A stretch of 30,847 nt of DNA from an uncultured Treponema sp. (lineage in GTDB: Bacteria; Spirochaetota; Spirochaetia; Treponematales; Treponemataceae). Shown here piece after piece: positions 15,814 to 24,900 of this stretch. The position numbers and the translations under genes were made by a program. The DNA is taken from contig CAJPOL010000009.1 of the NCBI GenBank assembly GCA_905372265.1, positions 1-30,847 of the forward strand, read 5' to 3'. The notes beneath the pieces were generated by a model. That model worked only from the letters and a program-made list of their open reading frames with translations, did not search any database and was not told where the DNA came from. Positions within the stretch are counted from its first letter, which is position 1. Every line of letters starts with the position of its first letter.

Positions 15814-16781
15814 TCGCCCGGCGCTTTTGTCCAATCCGTTTTTTTATCGATAGACCGGATTGCATGTTCCGTAATTTCGTTAATCAGCTCGGAAGCGGCA
15901 GCGCCGCCGTTTTTGATAAGACAGCGGTGGGCAAGAACGGCCGGCGCCAATAGCCGGATATCGGCATCTTCGACCCAGTTACGTCCTACCGTAAGGGCAT
16001 AGGTGCGGGCAAGCTGTAATAAGTGTAAACCGGCCCGCGGCGAAGCGCCGAGCTGAAAAAGCGGATGTTCCCGCGTCTCCTTTCCAATGATTGCAATCAG
16101 TCTTTCCAATGCAGGATGCGTAAAGACCTGCCGCTGTTCCATACGGGAATCGGCAATATGCTGCATCGAAATAACCGGCTCAATCGGCTCTCTAGCAAAA
16201 GCGCCGGTTTGTTCATGCAGCAGCGCGCATTCCGCTTCTTCGTCAGGATAGCCCACCGAAAGACGCATACAAAAACGGTCGAGTTGGGCTGCAGGAAGCG
16301 GATAGGTTCCGAGACTTTCAACGGGATTCTGCGTTGCCGCCGTGAAAAAAAACGGACTGAGCGGACGGGTAACCATACCGACTGTAACCTGTTTTTCCGC
16401 CATCGCTTCCAAAAGAGCGGCTTGCACCTTAGGCGGTGTACGGTTCAGCTCATCGGCAAGAAGAATATCTGCAAAAACGGGCCCTTCCATAAACTCAAAA
16501 GCGTTCAGTTGCGCGTTAAAAACTTCCACGCCGGTAATATCGTAGGGGAGTAAATCGGGGGTACATTGAATGCGCTTAAAGCCAGCAGGTTTATCGTCTT
16601 TTTTGATAAGCGATGCGAACGTTTTTACCAGCGTTGTTTTTCCGACACCGGGTACGTCCTCCAGCAGTACATGCCCGCCGGTCAAATATGCTGTGATAAA
16701 AAGATGAAGAACCTCGTTTTTTCCTTTTATAACTTTTTCCAGTGAAGACAGCAGCAGCTTCGCCGTTTGTTCCGTATTCAT
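15810..16781 (-). CDS. MoxR-type AAA+ ATPase
   Basis: A 323-residue AAA+ ATPase of the MoxR/RavA class, thought to act as a chaperone that activates or assembles partner proteins. Walker A GVGKTT is at 45-50, Walker B ILLADE at 106-111, followed by LNRTPPKVQAALLEAM, sensor-1 TQNP near 150, and GASPRAG (sensor-2 region). It heads a three-gene operon with DUF58 and the transglutaminase/TPR gene. ATG 16779-16781 is the start: a perfect TATAAT lies just 7 bases ahead of it, so an upstream in-frame TTG (16817) would coincide with the -35 box and cannot be on the mRNA. No ribosome binding site precedes the ATG, which points to a leaderless transcript. Confidence 0.9.
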   Translation of the reverse strand: MNTEQTAKLLLSSLEKVIKGKNEVLHLFITAYLTGGHVLLEDVPGVGKTTLVKTFASLIKKDDKPAGFKRIQCTPDLLPYDITGVEVFNAQLNAFEFMEGPVFADILLADELNRTPPKVQAALLEAMAEKQVTVGMVTRPLSPFFFTAATQNPVESLGTYPLPAAQLDRFCMRLSVGYPDEEAECALLHEQTGAFAREPIEPVISMQHIADSRMEQRQVFTHPALERLIAIIGKETREHPLFQLGASPRAGLHLLQLARTYALTVGRNWVEDADIRLLAPAVLAHRCLIKNGGAAASELINEITEHAIRSIDKKTDWTKAPGE

Positions 16782-16788
16782 GCGGGCG

Positions 16789-16817
16789 ATTATACCATAG
16801 CTCGTAAAAAGGCTCAA
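16789..16817 (-). promoter_or_regulatory. Promoter of the moxR operon placed for a leaderless mRNA
   Basis: On the minus strand -35 TTGAGC (16812-16817) is followed after 17 bases by a perfect -10 TATAAT (16789-16794). The predicted start of transcription, about 7 bases past the -10, falls on the A of the moxR ATG. Confidence 0.75.
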
Positions 16818-16920
16818 CGACAGCAGCAGTTGAAATCCCTGCTATCTTACACAAGGCTTATAGCTTTTTTACGGGAAATGTGTATACTTGAAAGAGCCAA
16901 GAATCTAAAAGGCGGAAGCA

Positions 16921-18120
16921 ATGGATAAGAATAAAAAGGCATTAACAGACTTAAAAAAAGAGCATGATGATGTACTTACCGCATTAGAGATGCTATATGG
17001 CGAGTGCGGCGAAGCGCAATTCGAGTATGCGGCGCATAATGCAGGCAGTATCGCTTATCGTGATACAAACGACTTTGATACATGGCGGACATTACGTGAA
17101 AGCCGTCTTACAACGGCTGATACTATTTTAAATATAAAGACAGCACAATCACGCCAAAATGAACTCAAAACATTTTATAGAGAAGCAGATAAACTTTCCG
17201 AAGAGCAGCAGCATACATATGAAAAAACACGGAATATATTTGCATCGCTGTTTTTTCAGTACTATGCGGGAAAAGGCATAGCATGTCTGCAATCGACAGA
17301 AGAAGCGCTCGCTCCGCTTGAAGAAGAGGTGAGCAAAATGGAGGAAGCGCAAACAGCCCGAACAACAGAAAAGATGCAGGCAAATTTTTTTAAAAAATTG
17401 ACATTAAGTCCTCAGCTTATAGCATTGAGCGGAAAAATACGTTCCCTGCAGAAAAAGATAGATGAACATATCATTGCTGCAGCCGAAACGATTGTAGCAG
17501 ATACGGCAATTGAACGTATGAGCAATCAGGGAGATTTCTCTGATGAGCTTAGTAAAGCGTACGCAGCAGTGATGGACAGCCGTGCAAAACATGCAGAAAC
17601 GGAAGAGCGAAAACGGACTTTGACAGCCGAATTGGAAAAACAAAACGATATTTTGCAAGCCTGCGGCGTAATAGATACCCCTCAAAAACGGCTGACGGTT
17701 TTAACTGCTCACCTTAAACAAATGGATAAAGAAATAACAGCTATCTGCAGAAAGCAGGGAAAGGCCTATGCCGATATGTTTTATACGGAATCAGGCGTTA
17801 TGCAAGAGGGAATGAGCTCCTCGCATGAGCCGGAACTTTTTAAAGCATACCTTGACTCCATAGCTGAGCACCGGCGGATCGCGGAAAAAAAGGGCGCGCA
17901 GATTGCATATTTTGAAAATGAAAATGCCCTAGCAAGTGAAGAACGAAAAATAAGCGCTTTTCATAATGCGATCAATAACTATAAAGCGGGCATTGCACAA
18001 TACGAACAGATGATTGCCGATGCTGAACGGCATATCGCCGAATCAGAGCAAATAAAAGTTGAACTCAATAAAAGAAAGAATGAATTACTACCGGTATTCT
18101 CAGAACCGGTAGATAAATAG
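16921..18120 (+). CDS. Coiled-coil protein of unknown function
   Basis: A 399-residue, strongly helical, charged protein. Heptad-like Leu/Ile spacing with many Glu, Lys, Gln and Ala residues runs nearly through the whole chain, interrupted by a less regular stretch around 245-310 (GVIDTPQKRLTVL, a few Cys). There is no signal peptide, membrane helix or recognisable catalytic motif, so it is probably cytoplasmic. The start ATG at 16921 has GGCGGA about 5-10 bases upstream, and a TATACT (16883-16888) lies at a suitable distance for a -10 box, though no good -35 is seen. It diverges from the moxR operon and converges on the thioesterase, with only 17 bases between the stops. I do not recognise the family. 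Confidence 0.7.
   Translation: MDKNKKALTDLKKEHDDVLTALEMLYGECGEAQFEYAAHNAGSIAYRDTNDFDTWRTLRESRLTTADTILNIKTAQSRQNELKTFYREADKLSEEQQHTYEKTRNIFASLFFQYYAGKGIACLQSTEEALAPLEEEVSKMEEAQTARTTEKMQANFFKKLTLSPQLIALSGKIRSLQKKIDEHIIAAAETIVADTAIERMSNQGDFSDELSKAYAAVMDSRAKHAETEERKRTLTAELEKQNDILQACGVIDTPQKRLTVLTAHLKQMDKEITAICRKQGKAYADMFYTESGVMQEGMSSSHEPELFKAYLDSIAEHRRIAEKKGAQIAYFENENALASEERKISAFHNAINNYKAGIAQYEQMIADAERHIAESEQIKVELNKRKNELLPVFSEPVDK
18088..18112. repeat. 8-bp inverted repeat at the end of the coiled-coil gene
   Basis: CTACCGGT (18088-18095) and ACCGGTAG (18105-18112) are perfect arms around a 9-base loop, inside the last codons. Neither side carries a T run, so it is not a canonical terminator, although it could slow convergent transcription at this junction. 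Confidence 0.4.
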
Positions 18121-18137
18121 AAGCAATCACATCCTTT

Positions 18138-18542
18138 TTAGGAGGCATCAGGTATAAGACCCGGCACTATATAGCGCTCCGGTATCTTTGACGGCTTGCC
18201 TGTTTTATCGACACATGCCCATGAGACCTCCGCCTCAACGCAAATAAGTCCTTCATGGTTTCTAATTATTTGCTGAAATACCCCTGACAGCTTCCCAAGT
18301 TTGACAGAAGAAACATCAATCAAAAGCTTATCATAGAGCCGCGCTGAATATTTATACCGTATATCAATATGAGTCACATATACCATATAGCCGGCATCAA
18401 ACAGGCCTGTGTAATCAAAATTGATACGCCGCAAAAACTCCATACGGGCGTATTCAAGATAATTTAAATACACTGCATTATTTACATGATTATACGAATC
18501 CAACTCATAGCTTCGGACTTCCACTTCAATGGTTTGTGTCAT
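18138..18542 (-). CDS. Acyl-CoA thioesterase, 4HBT hotdog family (YbgC/FcbC-like)
   Basis: A 134-residue single hotdog domain. The N-terminus shows the 4HBT active-site pattern YELDSYNHVNNAVYLNYLEYAR with catalytic Asp15, His19 and Glu30 in the helix that follows. Members hydrolyse acyl-CoA or acyl-ACP thioesters as tetramers or dimers in the cytoplasm. The length is typical. ATG 18540-18542 has an AGAGGT ribosome binding site 6 bases upstream. The gene stands alone between tRNA-Lys and the coiled-coil gene and faces the latter. Substrate chain length cannot be told from the sequence. Confidence 0.85.
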   Translation of the reverse strand: MTQTIEVEVRSYELDSYNHVNNAVYLNYLEYARMEFLRRINFDYTGLFDAGYMVYVTHIDIRYKYSARLYDKLLIDVSSVKLGKLSGVFQQIIRNHEGLICVEAEVSWACVDKTGKPSKIPERYIVPGLIPDAS

Positions 18543-18616
18543 TCTCTACCTCTTTATCTCTACCGGTTTTATTTCTATAAATAACCATGAACCGGTTTTT
18601 AACGGTACATGCAGAG

Positions 18617-18653
18617 TGAAAAAAAAAGCTGCAAGAAAATACCTTGCAGCTTT
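18617..18653 (-). terminator. Rho-independent terminator of tRNA-Lys
   Basis: On the minus strand a long GC-balanced stem, AAAGCTGCAAG with CTTGCAGCTTT around a short loop, is followed by a run of T (the A run at 18619-18627 on the plus strand). It begins directly after the tRNA 3' end. Confidence 0.9.
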
Positions 18654-18654
18654 G

Positions 18655-18727
18655 TGAGCTATGATGGATTCGAACCATCGACCCACGCCTTAAAAGGGCG
18701 TTGCTCTACCTACTGAGCTAATAGCCC
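18655..18727 (-). tRNA. tRNA-Lys (anticodon TTT)
   Basis: A complete 73-base cloverleaf on the minus strand: acceptor 18721-18727 with 18656-18662 (one G-T pair), D stem GCTC/GAGC, anticodon stem ACGCC/GGCGT with loop CTTTTAA, and T arm with loop TTCGAAT. The anticodon is TTT. The discriminator base is A and the 3' CCA is not encoded. A strong promoter and terminator frame it as a single-gene unit. Confidence 0.95.
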
Positions 18728-18749
18728 ATATCAAAATAACGAGATGCTG

Positions 18750-18778
18750 ATAATAGCAAAGAATTTTTCTTTTGTCAA
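18750..18778 (-). promoter_or_regulatory. Promoter of tRNA-Lys
   Basis: On the minus strand a consensus TTGACA (18773-18778) is separated by 17 bases from TATTAT (18750-18755). Transcription would start near 18743, about 16 bases before the tRNA. Confidence 0.85.
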
Positions 18779-18866
18779 GTGTTTATATGGTATTTTCGTT
18801 TTACAATTTCCAGCCGCACCCTTTCCCACAATGTATAATTTAACCGCCAAAAGCGCAGAAACCGCA

Positions 18867-18902
18867 GAGTTCTTATCCTTTTTATAATAAGGATAAGAAC
18901 TC
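18867..18902. repeat. Perfect 14-bp inverted repeat between tRNA-Lys and the giant lipoprotein gene
   Basis: Arms 18867-18880 and 18889-18902 are exact reverse complements around an 8-base AT-rich loop. It lies 54 bases beyond the stop of the giant lipoprotein gene on its transcript side and could close that transcript. No T run follows directly on either strand, so it is not a textbook terminator. It could also be a small dispersed palindromic element. Confidence 0.5.
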
Positions 18903-18955
18903 CGCTTCGCTTTAGAATGTTGCCCGGCAAGCACTGCTGGCATTTGCGTTTTCTA

Positions 18956-21900
18956 CTACTTTCTCAACACCGCTTTTTTATAGCCGCTATCACTCATAAA
19001 GCCGAGCACAACAGAACCGCCCCACGTTCCGTTTGTAGGAACACCGTTACAGATGGTTTCGTCTTTGGGGATAATGCCTTTCATAGGTATGGTCATTACT
19101 TCCCATGCTCCGGTAAACAAATCATCTACTGCACCGTCCTTAACATCTGCTCCGGCAGTACCCACTCCGCTCGGTAACCATGCAACACGCACGGAACTTG
19201 GCGTTTGTGTAAACGCCGATTGGAAGTACGAAATATACGGCACAATATGGCCACTTTCTTCGCGTGTATTAATCGTTATCTGTGTTCCTACCGACAAATA
19301 ACTATCAACCGTTACCACGGTATGATTTGCGCTATAGTTTTGAAGATAGGCATACTTTAAATCGCCACTTGAACTGCTGTAGTAAGCGATATGTATACCG
19401 TCATTTTTATCTACAGTAAGATCAACATACCAACCGGCAAAATCTTCATCAATTACCCGTGCATTAGTTTGCCATGCACCGCCGTGAACAGGAGTTTGCG
19501 GTGCAGTGTTATATGAATACACCAAACGTTTTTCCGATGCATCATACCACGCAACAACAGCAACCCCATCGGAGGTAACACCGTGTGCAACATATGGACC
19601 GCCCTTATACGGTAAAGTATCATCATCGGCGATAATATGATAATCCGGAGCGGAGCCATTAGGCCGATTCCTCATCGCATGCATATGATTAGCATCGTTG
19701 GGATAAATTGCTTCTCCGCCATCTTTAATACCGTCGGTAAAGACATTTGAATTATTAACTGTACCATAGCGGAATTTTACAGGATTCTTGGGATGGTTTG
19801 CATCAAAGTAAGAAATATACACTTTTGCTGCAGTTGTATTTCCTGTAACTGCTAGTTTAGGACGCGGTACTCTATTTATATTGTAGATACCTGTACTATC
19901 ATTATTAGCAGTCTCAAGCCGTGATTTCCCCTTCCACGAAGCCTGATAACTACCATCGACAAAACTTACTGAAGGATCTTTGAAACGTGAATAAAAGGCA
20001 AACTTTGCCGAATGCTGACTTATGCGGTCAGTATTTGTTGCTACCGCATAGACATTATGAGAACTGTCAAACGCTACGGCTGTATTATGAAACTTATTAT
20101 AGCTGTAATCAACAACTATTTCACTACCGCTCTTATTCACAACCATCCTAGGTACACCTTTACCATAACTCATATACCATGTACTGTCAGGAGCTATTTT
20201 CAGCATGGGATTCGTGATATCTTTTTGAATACCTGAATCGAATTCATCAACTTTCCACACCGAAAGTTTGAGATCGTCCGCAAGCCGCTTATTTGCTCGG
20301 TTTTGCCATGCATTGTATACAGCCTCTGTCACTGTTCCATCCGCAGCAATCACAGGATTTTTATTGCTGTTATTGATTGCCTTTGTGCTGCCGACCGTTA
20401 CGGTAAGTTCAACGTCTGCTGCGTCTTCAATTTCGACAGCAAATGTACCAGCCGTACTGCTGTATGCCGATACTTTCGAAGTCAAATCCTTGGAACCGAG
20501 TTTGACGGATGGGGAGGATGTTATATTGAATCCTTTCAGTGTTATCTTTTCGCCCGCATATACCGGATAATATCCGAGCGCTGAACGGTCAAAGTCCCGC
20601 TTTGCAGTTTTCGTTATGGCCGTCTTTACCTCGGTAACATAAGGTACGCTGTTTACTTGTACGTTGGTTTTACTTGCAGTGTAAGCATAAACGGAAGCCT
20701 GTTTTAAACTGGTAGGCACGTCATCAGCTAAAACTATTGTATTGCCCTCCCTGCTTGTAATACGAGTAAAATACTGTTGTTCGTCCGTACTGAACACAAT
20801 AAACTGACCGGCATTCACCGAAGAAAAGCTCGTATCCGTTGCCGATTTTTTATCATCCCGCTGCGCAACAGTAACAGCAGTCGGCAATGCAGTTCCGTTC
20901 GTTTCCGTAGAACCATTTATTCCGTCATTTGCAATAATTTTAATTGTATGACCGATTGTTCCTACATCCATATCCATCTTTGAGCTGTCAAAGCTGAGTT
21001 CCCACTTAAGATAAAAACCCAAATAGTCGGCGCCGAGTCGGGTAACTTTCAACTCTGCACCGTCTGCAGCCATTGTTTTGTCGGAAGTCCATGTTGTACC
21101 GTTTCTGGTTGCCGTAACCGTCAATGCGGGGCTAAACGGCAACTCCGCTTTAACCGTATTTACTTTAACATTGTCATATACAAAACCGCGCAAGGTTACT
21201 TTGCCAGACACGGAAGAATACGTATTGCCTATTCCAGCGACTGGAGCAATTTCTACGTGCCCATTAGAACGTTTGTGTTCATATAGTGAGTTGTCGTTTT
21301 CACTATTCCAATGGAAAGGAAGAATAACCACTGTCGGCGGCTTGGTATCCAACGCATCGAAAAGCGTTCTAATTTTAACTTCAGCAAAAGCTCTTCTTGT
21401 GAGAGGATTTATACCGGATTGCGTGCAATCGGCTGCGTTGTCCCACAGTTCAAGAACCAATTCTTTAGGTGTTTCACCTGTAGTATTGCCTATCGTTTGC
21501 AAATTGCTTTGAGTCAAAGAAATAAGATCGCCGGAACTGATATTTTGCATAGTATGTCCGGTCAAAACGTTCCCGTCGTATTTCAGAGTATAAAAAACCT
21601 GTCCCCCGCCACCGCCGGTAAACTCTACCTGTATTTTCGAATCCGTTAAAGATTTAAAAGCAAAATTTTTGCTTTCAACGGTTCCGGCGTAATCACGTAC
21701 GGTATCCAAACCGCCGGTCATAAGCGTAACAGGAGCAGACTTTGGAGTTGTTGCTGTTTGCGGCACGGTATCAAAGGCTGCACCTCCGATTTCGGTCTTC
21801 AAAGTAATTTTGGTAACTTCTACAGGGTTATTCTTTACCCGTACCTCGATCGGCGGAGCGGTATACTCATTGCCGCTGTTATCGGTAATGACATATTCAA

Positions 21901-24900
21901 GCTTTCCTTTACCGTCTGTAAGGCTTGCTAGGTTGACCGGCGCCTGCCATGTAACCTGACCGCCCAGCTGCTTGGATATCTTATTACTACTATTTGTTTC
22001 GGTCATCGTTACCCACCCAGTGTCCGTAGACGCTACCGTTACTTTTGCCTTCACTTCTTTGATACCGGAACCGCTATCGTTTCCGACTCCTTTCAGGATC
22101 CAGTTACCGCTGTGGTTATAAATGAGCCTTTCCTGTTGGTACAGGATATAGTTATGTGATCCTGCGGTAAAATGAGGCGGATTTGGAGTAAAAGATACGG
22201 TATTTCCAGTTACACCGGTGATGGTCAACTTATAATTGTCCGCTAAAATACCTATATCGGTATACTGCCCGCTTGGAGCAAGGCTTCGTATCTTACCGGC
22301 AAGAGTTGCATCGGTTATTGACGAAGATGTAAACATACCATTGCCGATATGCTTGGATTCACCGAAATCTCCAAAAGGCAAATCGGTATCAAATCTAAAC
22401 GTCAATTCACGGCTGCTCGATAAATTATGAGTCGTATCTTCCGTAATATCGATCTTTACCTTAAATTCCTTGTTCTGTTTCGCACCGTTTGATAAATCAT
22501 TTAAGTTTAACGGAATTTTCAAGTTATAATTCTTTGCGGCCCCCGAGGACGGCGTATTGACCGTATCTTCTGTAATCCATCCATTCGCTTTAGCGGTGCT
22601 GAGAGTATACGTTGTACTGTTTTTCAAATCGCCGCTAATCGTAATTGACTTTAGGCCCGATTCGTCATACAGAGAACCGATGAGCTTTTTACCGGTACCG
22701 ATCCACATATTGGGAGTATAATTCTCAGCAGTTCCCGTGTCATCTTCATTTTTGATTTGAAGCTGGTTAGGACTACCAATAGTTGGAGAAGTCTTATCGA
22801 TTTCTATTGTTATTTTCTCCGTCCATTCCCCCATTCTTAAGACTGTTTTATTTTTTGCCCTTACCCTAAAATACACGCGCCACTTATCACCCGATATCGG
22901 ATTAAAAGAACCGTCTACATTAATAGTTTTCGTCCACTGCACTGCTCCATTTACATCAGTGCCATCTATCAGCTGCCCATCGCCATTGTTATACCAATCC
23001 GTTGACCCGAATGTTCCATCGCCTGTATCGTTAAAATTGCCGTCCTTAGAAAACTGAATATATGCTTCACCGATATCGGCAGGAGTGCCAACGGCGACAT
23101 TTGCAATGCCGAATATCTGAATGGTTCCGCCTACGATACTGTCTTTTGCAGGTGAAAGCACTTTTACTACAGGCTTAGTACCGTCAGGATTTAAAACAAA
23201 TATTTTTTTATGGACTTCTGTATTCCCTACCATATCTTCAGTACGGATATACACGGGAATATCATAATAGTTGTTGTTGTCGGCATTAGGTGAACCGTAG
23301 TCATTCGGATTATCCGAAATATCCTTAAAGTCGTATTCAAAATTCCAGCTGCCCGGCGTTGAGGCTGTCATAGGCTTCCAGTCAGCAGAGCTTGCAGGCG
23401 GCGTTACTTCGTGCCCGCCGACTTTCTTTGTAAACATATATTTAGTACCGTCTTTGTTTACGCCGGCATCGCCGATATCCGTAATGGTGCCGGAAAAAGT
23501 TACTTTTCCTCCGATTACGTCCGCTGCTAAAGGATAATTTAATTTAATGGTAGGTGCGGTCTTATCCACAATAGCCGCCCGCTCTATGATTGTTTTTGCT
23601 CCGGCATTATCTTCAAGTTCTATAGCAATACGCTTTGTTCCACCTGTTATGGAAGAATCGCCAAGATCAATTTCGCCGCTCTGCCATACTTCGGTTCCGC
23701 CTGCAGAACCTGAATTACGGTTTAATAAAATAGGCGTTGTCTTTAACCCGCTTACCGTAACAGTCTTTATTCCTGCGGCATCAGAGGCTTTTATCTGCAA
23801 ATAAATCTTTTTATTTCCAAATTTATCCGCTCCGCTTAAGGTACGCAATCCCGATCCGAAAGACGGATCTTCCGTAAATTGCACATCAGGGCTGCCGAAC
23901 TGAGGCGGCGTATTGTCTATTTTTACAATTACCGGTTTACCCAAATCCGTACCGGATGGCGGAACAGCAGGAAGCTCTTTTGCATAAGTTTTAGGCTGCT
24001 GCAGCATGTCCGCAGGAATAGTAGAAACAGCAGAGGTAAACACGCTATCTTCTTTATCTGTTATCTTAAAATAGAGTTTTTTCTCTCCATCATTTGTAAA
24101 AGTATAATTCCAACTGCCGGAAGATACGGAAATTTCAGCATAAGGGCCGCTTTCGGTTTCCGACACTTCAAGTTTCTTGACTGCACCGTCATCATCCAGT
24201 ATGGATCCATAAAGAGTGCGCCCTGTTGTAAGGTATACAGTGCCGATTAAATCGGTAAGATTAGTAATAACAATCTGAGGTCTATCGCTATTCTGATTTA
24301 CTTTGAGCGTCAGTTCTTTTTCCATTATATTCCCCGCCGCATCAGTCGCAATAGCTTTCAGTTTCAGCTCAGTGTTATCGGTATACTGCTCCGTATCAAG
24401 GGTAAAGCGCCAGTTATACGCTTTTGTTCCCTTAAAAAGAGCTTTGTTGCCGGCAGTCTCAGAGTCGGCCGGATCAACCCCCGAACTATCGGAAACACCT
24501 GTTAAGTCGATGCCGCCGTCAGCATTTATAATCTTGACAGAGGTTAATTCCTTATCATCGCTTGCCGAGCCTCTAATCGTTATTTTCTTATTAACTTCTT
24601 GATTATCGTGATGACTGATAAACGCAACCTCAGGAGGTGCCGAATCCTTTTGTATGCTGACTCGAACGGAATCGGACGTATTCCCTGCTTCATCGACTGC
24701 ACGGAAATAATAGGTAACATCCGAAGTTATGCCGGTTAAACCGATAGTAACGGAACCTCCGCTTGTCATGTAATCAGTTGCTGACACAAAATCAGCAGCT
24801 GCGGCGTACTCAATTTTTTTGATACCGGAGCTGCCTATATCGCTAACGGTAAGCGCTACCTGATACGTCTGATCTTTTATACGCACTTGCCCGTTTGCAG

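Noticed and set aside
16860..16915. Full sigma-70 promoter for the coiled-coil gene
   Set aside because: TATACT is present but no acceptable -35 stands at 16-18 bases, so I did not list it as a feature.
18552..18612. ACCGGT-rich inverted repeats on both sides of the thioesterase as a mobile element
   Set aside because: ACCGGT occurs frequently throughout the window, the arms on the two sides differ, and there is no target duplication or transposase.
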